From positions 1 through 64,000 of the forward strand of contig JBAYSY010000010.1 of assembly GCA_041675885.1 (NCBI GenBank): DNA of 64,000 bases. The letters run 5' to 3'. Under the pieces are notes generated by a model, which was not told where the DNA came from, ran no database searches, and saw only the letters and a program-made list of their open reading frames with translations. Below are positions 47,768 through 56,342 of this stretch, piece after piece; the stretch's first letter is position 1, and every line of letters begins with the position of its first letter. The DNA is from JBAYSY01 sp041675885. GTDB lineage: Bacteria; Pseudomonadota; Alphaproteobacteria; Rhodobacterales; Rhodobacteraceae. The position numbers were made by a program, and so were the translations under genes.

Positions 47768-48958
47768 TCAGCGCCCGAACCGCCCCAGCGCCACCACGGC
47801 CGCAACCGATGCAAGCCCCAGCCCGAGGCTGAGCCAGATCAGCGCCCCCAGTCCGGGGCCGTCCAGCATCAGCCCGCCCACCAGCGGCGCCAGCGCCATG
47901 GCCAGCAGGGGCGGGATCTGGATCACCCCGGCGATGGTGCCGTAACCCGCCTGTCCCAGCGTCTCGGCGATCATCACCGGCCGCAGGATCGTCATCACCC
48001 CCGCCGCCGCGCCCTGGGTGATCGCATAGGCGAAGGCAAGCATGGGCGACAGCCCGGTGCCCCACAGCAGTGCCACCGCCGCCAGCATGCCGACCAGCGT
48101 GAACCGCGCGGCGGCGATGGTGCCGATCCGGGTCTCGAACCGCATCAGCACAAGCCGCCCCAGCACCTGCGCCGGCCCGACCAGCGAGGCCGCCAGCACC
48201 GCCGTCGCGGTGGCCGCGCCCTGCTGGACGAAGATCGGCACCAGAAAGCTCACGATCATCCAGTGGTTGAGCCCGATGAGCGAGAACACCAGCCCCAGCA
48301 GCCAGAACCCGGGATGCCCGAGCGCCCGGCGCAGGCTGCCGCGGTCGGCCTCGGCCGCACCGGGGCGCGGCGGAGGCGCCCGGCGCCGGATCGCATTCGC
48401 CGCGATGTGGTTCATCGGCGCGACCACCAGCACCAGCACCGCCGCCGCGGCAATCACCGCGCCGCGCCAGCCGACCAGCTCCGCCAGTGCCGCCCCGGCC
48501 GGGAAGGCCAGCGTCGAGGCGAACCCGGCCACCAGCGTCACCCGCACGATGGCGGCCCGCGCGGCAGGCCCGAGACGGCGGATCAGGAAGGCGAAACAGA
48601 CCTCGTAGAGGCAGGCGGCCTGCGCCACGCCGATCACCGCCCAGCCGGTCAGCCAGCCGCGCAGGGTTCCGACCTGCGCCAGCCAGACCAGCGCCAGCGC
48701 CCCCAGCACCGCGCCGCCGGTCAGCAGTTCCGGCCCCCGGCCCCGGTCCACCATCCGCCCGGCCAGAGGCGCCAGCGCGGCCGAGATCGCGATGGCCAGC
48801 GTCGGCCCCAGCGCGAAACTGGCCTTGTCCCAGCCCAGCGCCGCCTGCCAGGGCAGGATCAGCGCCGCGAAGATGTAGAACATCGCCGCATAGGCCAGCG
48901 TCTGCCCGACCCCGAGCGCCCAGACCGCCCCTCCGCGCGCCAGCCGTTCCGGTTCCAT
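47768..48958 (-). CDS. MFS transporter
   Basis: Major facilitator superfamily protein of about 396 residues with 12 predicted helices. The loop between helices 2 and 3 reads PLAGRMVDRGRG, a degenerate family signature. No substrate can be inferred; relatives are often labelled generic MFS or permease. Start at 48958 (MEPERLARGG) with a G-rich upstream site; an upstream start would add 18 basic residues. Its stop is 16 bases from that of the convergent htpX. Confidence 0.82.
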   Translation of the reverse strand: MEPERLARGGAVWALGVGQTLAYAAMFYIFAALILPWQAALGWDKASFALGPTLAIAISAALAPLAGRMVDRGRGPELLTGGAVLGALALVWLAQVGTLRGWLTGWAVIGVAQAACLYEVCFAFLIRRLGPAARAAIVRVTLVAGFASTLAFPAGAALAELVGWRGAVIAAAAVLVLVVAPMNHIAANAIRRRAPPPRPGAAEADRGSLRRALGHPGFWLLGLVFSLIGLNHWMIVSFLVPIFVQQGAATATAVLAASLVGPAQVLGRLVLMRFETRIGTIAAARFTLVGMLAAVALLWGTGLSPMLAFAYAITQGAAAGVMTILRPVMIAETLGQAGYGTIAGVIQIPPLLAMALAPLVGGLMLDGPGLGALIWLSLGLGLASVAAVVALGRFGR

Positions 48959-49052
48959 CGCCGCCCCCTGCCTGCCCGCGCGCAGGGGACGCCGGGGCCG
49001 CGGGATTGTCAATCGGCCGACCCCGGACCCATCCGAAGAACGGCTTCTTCCA

Positions 49053-49081
49053 CTTCATCTTTCCAGAAATACTCCACGGGG
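49053..49081 (-). repeat. intergenic GGATATTT-like motif, copy 3 (GGAGTATTT variant)
   Basis: On the minus strand CCCCGTGGAGTATTTCTGG followed by AAAGATGAAG. It lies between the M32 carboxypeptidase and MFS genes, after two hairpins. Confidence 0.45.
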
Positions 49082-49141
49082 ATCGCCGTTGGTTTCGCCA
49101 TCGGTTCGAGAAACCGACGGCGATGGGGGTGTGAAACCCCC
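49082..49141 (-). other. two adjoining stem-loops at an operon 3' end
   Basis: One stem pairs 49082-49096 with 49110-49124 (15 bp, one mismatch, 13-base loop); the other pairs GGGGGT (49125-49130) with ACCCCC (49136-49141). Both lie just downstream of the carboxypeptidase stop. There is no clear T run, so they may be transcript-stabilising or termination structures. Confidence 0.55.
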
Positions 49142-49172
49142 GGCGCTCTCCACCGGCGCAATGCCGGGAAGC

Positions 49173-50648
49173 CTACACCCCGTAAAGCGCCCCGAATTTC
49201 GCCTCCAGATAGTCGAGCAGCGGCCCCTCGTCCGGGCCGACCCCGCCGCAGGCGGCGGCGATCAGGTCGCGCGGCGGGTAAAGCCCGCCGTGGCGCTGGA
49301 CATGCTCGCGCAGCCAGCCGGTCGCGGGTTTGGTGTCGCCCGCCGCCAGCGCCGTATCGAGACCGGGCACCGCCTCGCGCAGCGCCGCGAACAGCCCGCC
49401 GGCCCAGAGGTTGCCCAGCGTATAGGTCGGGAAATAGCCGAACAGGCCCAGCGACCAGTGCACGTCCTGCAACATGCCGTCGGCGGGCCGTTCCACCGCC
49501 ACGCCGAAATCCGCCAGGAAACGGTCGTTCCACGCGGCTTCCAGATCGGACGGAGCCAGGTCGCCCGCCATCAGCGCCCGTTCCAGGTCGAAGCGCAGCA
49601 TGATGTGCAGGTTGTAATGCACCTCGTCGGCCTCGGTACGGATGAAGCCGGGCTGCACCCGGTTCACCGCCGCGTAGAAGGCGTCGGCATCGGGTGCGCC
49701 CGCATGGCCGAAGGTCTCCTGCATCCTGCCGAACAGCCAGCCGGTGAAGGCGCGGCCGCGGCCGATCTGGTTCTCGTAGATCCGGCTCTGGCTTTCATGC
49801 ACGCCCATCGACGCGCCCTGTCCCAGCGGCGTCAGCGCGTAATCCGGGTCGATCGCCTGTTCGTAGGCGGCATGGCCGACCTCGTGGATCGTCGAATAGA
49901 AACAGTTGAACGGATCACCCTCCACCACCCGCGTGGTGATCCGCACATCCGCCCCCGAGCCCGAGGAGAACGGATGCACCGCGATATCCATCCGCCCGCG
50001 GGTCCAGTCGTAGCCGAAGGTGGCGGCCAGCGTCCGCGAAAGCCGCAACTGCGCATCGGTGGGGAAATGCCCCGCAAGCGGCGCGGGGTCGTAGCCCGAG
50101 CCCAGCACCGCCTCGCGCAGGGCGACCAGCCGGGGGCGCATCCGGCCGAAGATCGCCGCGATCTCGTCCCCGGTCGTGCCGGGTTCGTAATCCGCCAGCA
50201 GCGCGTCATAGGCGTCGCCGTCGGGCGCGAGCGCCGCCGCCTCCTCGCGTTTCAGGGCCACCACCTGCTCCAGCATCGGCAGAAAGCGCGCCACGTCCCC
50301 GGCCTCGCGCGCCTCGGCCCAGATGCCTTGCGCCAGCGAGGTGACGCGCGCCAGTTTCCGCGCCAGCCGGGCGGGCACCCTGGTGGCCCGGTCGTGGCTG
50401 CGGCGGATCTCGCGCAGCTGCGCCCGCGCCACCTCATCCGGGGCATCGGCCGAAGCCAGCCAGTCGGCGATGCGCGGATCGACGCGCCTTTCGTGCAGCA
50501 CGCCCTCGATCGCCGCCATCTCGGTTGCGCGCTGATCGGCGGCGCCGCGCGGCATCATGGTCTCCTGATCCCAGCCGAGCCGGGCCGCGACCTGCGCCAG
50601 TGCCTCGGTCTCGTGCTGGAATGCCATCAGATCGTCATAGGCGCTCAT
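49173..50648 (-). CDS. M32 family carboxypeptidase (Taq type)
   Basis: Zinc metallocarboxypeptidase of 491 residues, all-helical, cytoplasmic. The metal site is HEVGHAAYE (HEXXH) in FYSTIHEVGHAAYEQ (about 255-270), preceded by DVRITTRVVEGDPFN and followed by the family motif GVHESQSRIYENQIGR, with the third ligand Glu. Length is normal for the family. It shares four bases with the preceding heme A synthase gene, so the two are translationally coupled, although no shared function is obvious. Confidence 0.93.
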   Translation of the reverse strand: MSAYDDLMAFQHETEALAQVAARLGWDQETMMPRGAADQRATEMAAIEGVLHERRVDPRIADWLASADAPDEVARAQLREIRRSHDRATRVPARLARKLARVTSLAQGIWAEAREAGDVARFLPMLEQVVALKREEAAALAPDGDAYDALLADYEPGTTGDEIAAIFGRMRPRLVALREAVLGSGYDPAPLAGHFPTDAQLRLSRTLAATFGYDWTRGRMDIAVHPFSSGSGADVRITTRVVEGDPFNCFYSTIHEVGHAAYEQAIDPDYALTPLGQGASMGVHESQSRIYENQIGRGRAFTGWLFGRMQETFGHAGAPDADAFYAAVNRVQPGFIRTEADEVHYNLHIMLRFDLERALMAGDLAPSDLEAAWNDRFLADFGVAVERPADGMLQDVHWSLGLFGYFPTYTLGNLWAGGLFAALREAVPGLDTALAAGDTKPATGWLREHVQRHGGLYPPRDLIAAACGGVGPDEGPLLDYLEAKFGALYGV

Positions 50649-51793
50649 GCCGTGCCCTTCCTGATCGAACCCGCGCGCGGGTATTGCGACAGATGCCGTG
50701 CCCGCAGGATCAGCACCCACAGGATCACCGCCCCAAGCTGATGCGTCAGCGCCACATGCAGATGCGCCACGGTCAGCACCGTGACGATGCCCAGCACCAC
50801 CTGCCCGAACAGCATCACCATCACCCAGTCGAAAGACCGCCGGGTCGCCAGATGGGCCGAGCCGCGGCCGCGCCGCCAGGCCATGATGCCGAAGACGAAC
50901 AGCAGGTAGCCCGCCATGCGGTGGATGAACTGCACCAGCCCCTCGTTCTCGAAGAACGCCCGCCAGACCGCGCCGCCGTCCGGCACGTAGAACGGATCGG
51001 GCGGAATGAACCGCCCGGCCATCAGCGGCCATGTCGGAAAGGCCCGGCCCGCGTCGATCCCGGCCACCAGCGCCCCCAGCAGGATTTGCAGGAAGGCGAA
51101 ATGCATCAGCCCGGTGGAAAGCGAAAAGAGCCTGGCCTCGCGCCCCCGGCGCGCCTGCATCAGGTCGCTTTCGGACCGGCCCAGCAGGAACGCATACCAG
51201 GCGATGAAGCCGAGGATCACGAAGGCCAGCCCCAGATGCGCCGCCAGCCGGTAGGAGGCCACCCGCACCACCTCGCCCGACAGGCCCGAGGTCACCATCC
51301 ACCAGCCGATCGCCCCCTGCAAACCGCCAAGCCCGCCAAGGATCAGCAACCGCCCGGTCCAGCCCACGGGAATCCGGCCGGTCAGCCAGAAGAACAGGAA
51401 GCCCGCGGCCCAGACCAGCCCGATCAGGCGGCCAAGCTGGCGGTGGCCCCATTCCCACCAGTAGATCACCTTGAATTCGGAAAGGCTCATGCCCTGGTTC
51501 ACGAATTCATATTGCGGGATCTGGCGGTATTTATCGAATTCCTCCTGCCAGTGGGCATCCGACATCGGCGGCAGCGCGCCGGTGACCGGCCGCCATTCGG
51601 TGATCGAAAGGCCCGAGTCGGTCAGCCGCGTGGCCCCGCCCACCGCGATGATCGCCACCACCAGCACGAACAGCGCCATAAGCCACAGCCGGATCGCCCG
51701 GCGCGCGCCCGAAGGCCGGGCGATCCCGCCCGCCGCGGGCGGCGTCCTGGCGCCCGGCTGGGCGACTTCCTCGAAAATGCTGCGCTTGGCCAT
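50645..51793 (-). CDS. ctaA: heme A synthase (COX15/CtaA type 2)
   Basis: Membrane enzyme of 382 residues that oxidises heme O to heme A for aa3-type cytochrome oxidase. About eight helices; heme-ligand histidines are in YWWEWGHRQLGRLIG and FIHRMAGYLLF, and later MLFGQVVLGIVTVLTVAHLHVALTHQLGA, split here as helix 7-8. The start GGATRLTDSGLSITEWRPVTG is a family hallmark. It overlaps the carboxypeptidase gene. Confidence 0.95.
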   Translation of the reverse strand: MAKRSIFEEVAQPGARTPPAAGGIARPSGARRAIRLWLMALFVLVVAIIAVGGATRLTDSGLSITEWRPVTGALPPMSDAHWQEEFDKYRQIPQYEFVNQGMSLSEFKVIYWWEWGHRQLGRLIGLVWAAGFLFFWLTGRIPVGWTGRLLILGGLGGLQGAIGWWMVTSGLSGEVVRVASYRLAAHLGLAFVILGFIAWYAFLLGRSESDLMQARRGREARLFSLSTGLMHFAFLQILLGALVAGIDAGRAFPTWPLMAGRFIPPDPFYVPDGGAVWRAFFENEGLVQFIHRMAGYLLFVFGIMAWRRGRGSAHLATRRSFDWVMVMLFGQVVLGIVTVLTVAHLHVALTHQLGAVILWVLILRARHLSQYPRAGSIRKGTA

Positions 51794-51859
51794 CGCTGCC
51801 TCCGTTATCCGGCGCGACGATAGGCCCGCGCCGCCCCGCCTTCAAGCTTGTCCGGCCCT

Positions 51860-52582
51860 TCAGGGCTGCCCGGCCTTGCGGGCGATCTGGCGCAGCATCC
51901 CGTGCAGCACCTGCACATCGGCCCGGGTCAGCGCCAGCCGCCCCCACATGCTGCGGATGTTGCGCTTCATGCTGGCGGTCTTTTCCGGCGGAAAGAAGAA
52001 CCCGGCCTCGTCCAGCCGCTGCTCGAAATGATCGCCGAGCCTGCCGACCTCCTGCCCGGTGGCCAGATCGACCTCGGGGACCGGCACCGTGCCCGACACC
52101 TGCCGCCGCCATTCATAGCCCATCAGCAGCACGCATTGCGCGAGGTTGAGCGAGGCGAACCCGGGGTTCACCGGCACGGTGACGATGGCGTTCGCCGGGG
52201 CGATGTCGTCGTTTTCCAGCCCGGTGCGCTCGGGGCCGAACAGCACGGCGACCCGTCTGCCTTCGGCGGCAAGCGCGCGGGCTTCGGCCATCGCCCGTTC
52301 CGGGGTGACGACCGGCTTGGTCAATTCGCGCCCGCGCGCGGTGGTGGCATAGACATAGTGGCAATCGGCGATCGCCCCCGCCACGTCGTCGAACACCCCG
52401 GCGCGATCCAGCAGGCGCCCCGCCCCGCTTGCCATCGCCACCGCCTTGGGGTTGGGCCAGCCGTCGCGCGGCGCGGTGATCCGCATCCGCTCCAGCCCGA
52501 AGTTCAGCATCGCCCGCGCCGCGGCACCGATGTTCTCGCCCATCTGCGGGCGGACGAGCACGAAGATCGGGTCGGTCTGCAT
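51860..52582 (-). CDS. trmJ: tRNA/rRNA 2'-O-methyltransferase, TrmJ family
   Basis: SPOUT-class methyltransferase of 240 residues, probably methylating the ribose at tRNA position 32. It starts IFVLVRPQMGENIGAAARAM, and has FGPERTGLENDDI (motif 2) and VPVNPGFASLNLAQCVLLMGYE (the knotted AdoMet site). A C-terminal helical extension (about 175-240) is as in TrmJ rather than short TrmL. Same strand as ctaA downstream, separated by about 65 bases. Confidence 0.9.
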   Translation of the reverse strand: MQTDPIFVLVRPQMGENIGAAARAMLNFGLERMRITAPRDGWPNPKAVAMASGAGRLLDRAGVFDDVAGAIADCHYVYATTARGRELTKPVVTPERAMAEARALAAEGRRVAVLFGPERTGLENDDIAPANAIVTVPVNPGFASLNLAQCVLLMGYEWRRQVSGTVPVPEVDLATGQEVGRLGDHFEQRLDEAGFFFPPEKTASMKRNIRSMWGRLALTRADVQVLHGMLRQIARKAGQP

Positions 52583-52688
52583 CGGCGGTTTCCTGATCGG
52601 GCGCGGGGGCGGCTGTGCCGCCGTTTGGCGCGGCCCGGCGCAAAAGGCAAGCTTTGCGATGCCGGGAAACCGGCCGGGAAACCGGAAG

Positions 52689-52720
52689 GCCGCGGCGCCG
52701 GGCGGAACCGGCGCCGCGGC
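52689..52720 (-). terminator. strong hairpin just after the FadL-type gene
   Basis: Perfect 13-bp stem GCCGCGGCGCCGG / CCGGCGCCGCGGC (52689-52701 and 52708-52720) with a 6-base loop. It begins six bases after the outer-membrane gene's stop. No T run follows, so termination is plausible but not certain. Confidence 0.5.
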
Positions 52721-52726
52721 GGCGGG

Positions 52727-53803
52727 TCAGAAGCTGTAGCCGACGCGGACACCCGCCGCGATGGCCTTGTTGCCCGAGAACCGCGCGCCGATATTGGTGG
52801 TGGCCCCGCCGATCCACATATAGCGCAGCCCGCTGGTGATGCGCATGTTGCCCTGTGTATAGGTGGCGGCGATCCCTACCGACTTGTGCCCGTCCACCGG
52901 GCCGAGGTTGCCGGTCGTATGGCCGTCGCTGTGTTCATACCCGACGGTTCCGGCCACGGACCAGTTCTCGTTCAGCCGCCGCCCGATGCCGAGGTTCAGC
53001 GTCGCGGTGTTGCGCGCATAGGACACCAGCGGGGCCGCGCTTATATTCGCCATATAGACCGGGGGCGAGATGTCGAACTTGGTCCAGCGCTGCCAGCGCA
53101 GGTTGCCAAACAGCAGCGTGTCGGGCGCGACCCCGGTCTGGAATTCGAGGTTGAGCGATTCCGGCACCGAGGTTTCGAAATTCGTGTTCATGCTCCCGAA
53201 TCCGACGATGGTCTCGGTTGAATCGAACTTGTGGGTGATGCGGGAATTGTAGGTCAGCGCCACCCGCATGGCGATATCCGGCCGTTCATAGGCCACGCCG
53301 ACCAGATAGCCCAGTTCCCGGTCGGTGTTGGTGGACATGGAGTAGGTCGCGGTGGGCAGGTGCAGTTCGACGCGCCCGCGCGCCTGTTGCAGCCGGATGC
53401 CGCCATAGGCGCTGAAGTTGCTGTCGATCCGGTAGCGCAGCATGCCGGTCAGCGCCGCGCTGTTGATGCTGGCATTCGTCCCCTGCAACAGATAGCCCGT
53501 CCCGCCCGGATAGGTGGTATCGGCGCCGATGGGCTCGTCAAGGACGATGGCAAGGTCCATCCGCTCGCCCAGCGCCATCTTGTAGCCGAAGGACAGCGAC
53601 TGGTAGCTGTCCAGGATGCTGCCGCTGCCGGCCCCGCCCAGCGCCCCCGAGACCCGGGGATCCACATGGTTGATGCTGAATTCCATGTAGCGGCCCGGCT
53701 CGAACAGCAGCGCGACCGACTGGGGAGATCGCTCGACGCCCCCGGCAAGGCCCGGGGCCGTCGAAAGCGCCAGCGCGCCGATGGCATATGTCACTCGTTT
53801 CAT
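52727..53803 (-). CDS. FadL/OmpP1-type outer-membrane protein
   Basis: Outer-membrane barrel of 358 residues that probably admits hydrophobic compounds such as fatty acids. The signal peptide (MKRVTYAIGALALSTAPGLA, cleavage before GGVERS) is followed by SPQSVALLFEPGRYMEFSI and many amphipathic strands, and the protein ends VRVGYSF with the terminal Phe used by BAM. Start at 53803 with GGAGGAGAAA upstream. Divergent from the ThiE-like gene. Confidence 0.88.
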   Translation of the reverse strand: MKRVTYAIGALALSTAPGLAGGVERSPQSVALLFEPGRYMEFSINHVDPRVSGALGGAGSGSILDSYQSLSFGYKMALGERMDLAIVLDEPIGADTTYPGGTGYLLQGTNASINSAALTGMLRYRIDSNFSAYGGIRLQQARGRVELHLPTATYSMSTNTDRELGYLVGVAYERPDIAMRVALTYNSRITHKFDSTETIVGFGSMNTNFETSVPESLNLEFQTGVAPDTLLFGNLRWQRWTKFDISPPVYMANISAAPLVSYARNTATLNLGIGRRLNENWSVAGTVGYEHSDGHTTGNLGPVDGHKSVGIAATYTQGNMRITSGLRYMWIGGATTNIGARFSGNKAIAAGVRVGYSF

Positions 53804-53933
53804 GGCGATGTTTCTCCTCCCTGGGTCCGCCTGCCGCCCGATCATATCCCAATCGCCGGATTTGCGATTGTCTTTCGTCAAGGGCCGACGCGACGTCAGC
53901 CTTGCGGGATGATGCGATGCGGCGTCCCAGCCT

Positions 53934-53970
53934 CTTGACGGTTGTCGATGAAATGGCCTGTCCCGTCAAG
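53934..53970. promoter_or_regulatory. inverted repeat in the fadL/thiE-like divergent region
   Basis: CTTGACGG (53934-53941) and its exact complement CCGTCAAG (53963-53970) are separated by 21 bases in the 248-base gap between two divergent genes. This could be an operator, or chance. Confidence 0.3.
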
Positions 53971-54051
53971 GCTGTCGCCCTTTCCGCCGCGGATAGCCAA
54001 AGCCGTGAAAGCCGGATATAGCGGCCGCAGCAGCAGACGGAGCCCCCGATC

Positions 54052-54672
54052 ATGGCCGAACCCGAGCGCCCGCAGCTCTATCTTGTCACCCCGCCCGCCT
54101 TCGCGCCGGAGGCATTCGCCGACCGGCTTGCGGCGGTGCTCGACGCGATGCCGGTGGCCTGCGTGCGGCTGGCGCTGGCCACGGCGGCAGAGGACGACCT
54201 TGCCCGTGCCGCCGACATGCTGCGGGCAGTGACCCACGCGCGCGACGTGGCGTTGGTGATCGAACGCCACCTGTTGCTGGCGCGCAGGCTGGGCCTGGAC
54301 GGAGTGCATCTGCCCGACGGCGCGCGCGGCGTGCGGGCGGCGCGCAAGGAGCTTGGCCCCGACGCCATCGTCGGCGCTTTCTGCGGCACCACGCGGCACG
54401 ACGGGATCAACGCGGCCGAGGCCGGGGCGGATTACGTGGCCTTCGGCCCCGTGGGCGCGACGCCCCTGGGCGACGGCCGCCGGGCCGGGCACGATCTGTT
54501 CCAGTGGTGGTCCGAGATGATCGAGGTGCCGGTGGTGGCCGAAGGTGCGCTTGACCCCGCGCTGGTGGAAACCCTTGCGCCGGTTGCCGACTTTTTCGGC
54601 ATCGGCATGGAAATCTGGCAGGAGGAGGACGCGGCCGCCGCCCTGCGGCGCTTGCTTGCACCGTCTGGCTGA
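54052..54672 (+). CDS. divergent thiamine-phosphate synthase-like (ThiE/TenI) protein
   Basis: TIM-barrel protein of 206 residues with the ThiE/TenI fold: QLYLVTPPAFAP at the start, LGLDGVHLPDG, AVGAFC-like IVGAFCGTTRH, AAEAGADYVAFGPVGAT and a late FFGIGMEIW. True ThiE enzymes keep a QLR-K pyrimidine-phosphate site near the first third and a T-T-K stretch after the GPVF motif; here the matching places read VRLAL and ATPLGD, so the usual substrate contacts are missing. It may be a pathway relative with another role. No other thiamine genes are near. Followed by an unrecognised gene on the same strand. Confidence 0.72.
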   Translation: MAEPERPQLYLVTPPAFAPEAFADRLAAVLDAMPVACVRLALATAAEDDLARAADMLRAVTHARDVALVIERHLLLARRLGLDGVHLPDGARGVRAARKELGPDAIVGAFCGTTRHDGINAAEAGADYVAFGPVGATPLGDGRRAGHDLFQWWSEMIEVPVVAEGALDPALVETLAPVADFFGIGMEIWQEEDAAAALRRLLAPSG

Positions 54673-54895
54673 TCCTGGCCCCGGGGCGCGGGTCGGGCGG
54701 CTGGCAGGGCGGACGGGAATCGGATAGAGTATCGGGGATGATCGTGATGACGGCATCTCTCGTGTAGGTGGTGTCCGGCGGCGGACCGGCTCATCCCGTT
54801 TCCCGGGATAGGCCGGACGGTGGCGGAAAGGGTAAGGGTTACAGCGCGGGGGACCGGCCACGGCAATCCCGGAGCGCGTGACCGGAGTGACAGGA

Positions 54896-55855
54896 ATGAC
54901 GGGCAAGCCCAGCGTCCAGCAGGAATTGCAGCGGCTGACATTGTTCGGGACCGGCGCGGTCGGGGCCGGGGGGCTGGCGACGCTGCTGGCCCCGGTGTTC
55001 GCGGTGGCGCCCTCGGTGCTGGCGCAGCGGCTCGAATCGCTGCCCTCGGTGCTTTCGGAAGCCTTCCCCGAGGCCGGGGCCCGCCGGGTGGTGACGCTGG
55101 CGCGGCTGGCGGGCGCGGATATCCGCATCGAACCGGCCAGCGCCCGCGGCAGCGGGCCGCGCCACGATCTGGGGCTGGTGATCTCGGACCCGGCGCAGCT
55201 TCCGCGGATCCGCGCCTGGCTGCACTGGTGCCTGGGCTGGTCCGACCGCAGCGTGAACGAGGCGCTGGAGGCCCCCGACGGCATCCTGCTGCGCTCGGTC
55301 GGCAGCGACCTGCTGGAGACGCTGAACCGCCGGATGGGCAATATCCGCGGGGTGAAGCTGGTGGCTTTCACGCCGGAAAGCGAAAGCTACGACCTGTTCG
55401 CCTGCAACCCCGACCCGATGCAGGAAGTGGCCTTCGGCGCGGTGGCGGCTTCGCTCGGGCTGCAACCCTGCGGGCTGACCGGGGCGCGGGCGGCGGGACT
55501 CAACCATGCGACGGCGCGCTGGCTCGACCAGCGGGTGGGCGGGCAGGGTTTCGTGGTGATCGCCCGGGCGCTGCAACGGTTCGACCTGGTGCTGACCAAG
55601 CTCCGGGGCGCGACTCCGGCCGAGGCGGCCGATTTCCTCGCGACCCGCGGCCGGCTGCCGCTGGACGTGCTGCGCCGTCTGCCCCGGCACCTGCCGCTGG
55701 TGATCGAGACCGGATTGCCCCGCGTCCGGGCCGAGGAATTCAGCACCGACTACGCCGCGATCGGGCTGATGATCCGCATGATCTGCGCCAATACGATCCG
55801 CCCGCAACAGGCGCTGACGGTGGGCGACCGGCATGGCGGCGGCGGTGTAGCCTGA
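54896..55855 (+). CDS. hypothetical protein, unrecognised
   Basis: Protein of 319 residues that I cannot assign. No signal peptide is obvious, but a Gly-rich hydrophobic stretch (LFGTGAVGAGGLATLLAPVFA, about 16-36) lies near the N-terminus. Later parts alternate helix- and strand-like with many Leu, Arg and Ala (LQRFDLVLTKLRGATPAEAADFL). Start at 54896 (MTGKPSVQQE) with GGAG eight bases upstream; an upstream GTG at 54878 also exists. Codon use is normal for the window. A gap of 223 bases separates it from the ThiE-like gene. Confidence 0.6.
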   Translation: MTGKPSVQQELQRLTLFGTGAVGAGGLATLLAPVFAVAPSVLAQRLESLPSVLSEAFPEAGARRVVTLARLAGADIRIEPASARGSGPRHDLGLVISDPAQLPRIRAWLHWCLGWSDRSVNEALEAPDGILLRSVGSDLLETLNRRMGNIRGVKLVAFTPESESYDLFACNPDPMQEVAFGAVAASLGLQPCGLTGARAAGLNHATARWLDQRVGGQGFVVIARALQRFDLVLTKLRGATPAEAADFLATRGRLPLDVLRRLPRHLPLVIETGLPRVRAEEFSTDYAAIGLMIRMICANTIRPQQALTVGDRHGGGGVA

Positions 55856-55879
55856 GGCGTTCCGGCTTTCGAACGCGCC

Positions 55880-56119
55880 TCAACGCCCGCCCATGTAAAG
55901 CCGCCACAGCCAGATCAGCAGCATCGACCCCAGCACCGCGCCGACGAACCCGGCCATCCAGCCGCTGACCGTCAGCAGCGCCCGCAACACCAGCCCGCCC
56001 GCCAGCGCCCCCGCCACGCCGATGGCAATGGTGGAGAGTAGATCGGTCTCGACCCGCATCAGCCGGGTGGCGATCAGCCCGGCGGCGGCACCGATGATGA
56101 TGAGCAGAACGACAGGCAT
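55880..56119 (-). CDS. GlsB/YeaQ/YmgE family membrane protein
   Basis: Small inner-membrane protein of 79 residues with three hydrophobic segments (VVLLIIIGAAAGLIATRLM; TIAIGVAGALAGGLVLRALL; WMAGFVGAVLGSMLLIWLW). The glycine spacing and final basic GR tail match the transglycosylase-associated/GlsB family, often linked with stress; the exact function is unknown. Convergent with the preceding unrecognised gene. Confidence 0.88.
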   Translation of the reverse strand: MPVVLLIIIGAAAGLIATRLMRVETDLLSTIAIGVAGALAGGLVLRALLTVSGWMAGFVGAVLGSMLLIWLWRLYMGGR

Positions 56120-56250
56120 CGCAGTTCCTTTTCGCGGGTACTATGCGGCGGAAGCGGGCGGCTGTGAAGCCGGTGCCGCCGGTCCGGGGGTCGTGCCCGT
56201 GGCTGGCCGGGGAAAGGGGGCTGTCTGCCCCCTCTTGCTTCGCAATTCAC

Positions 56251-56280
56251 CCCCGAGGATATTTTCGTCAAGGCAAAGAT
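56251..56280 (+). repeat. intergenic GGATATTT motif, copy 4
   Basis: CCCCGAGGATATTTTCGTC followed by AAGGCAAAG. Just upstream is a GGGGGC-TGTCT-GCCCCC hairpin. It lies in the 223-base gap between the GlsB gene and the flavin hydroxylase. Confidence 0.5.
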
Positions 56281-56342
56281 CAGCAGGGGGTTGTTTTCTT
56301 CTGTCGGACGATATCCCGACTGGGCGGCGTCCTGCAACGGGT

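Noticed and set aside
46756..47814. Upstream extension of the rnhB frame to a 565-residue product
   Set aside because: The added 350 residues are His/Arg-rich shadow translation opposite htpX; RNase HII proper begins at 46755.
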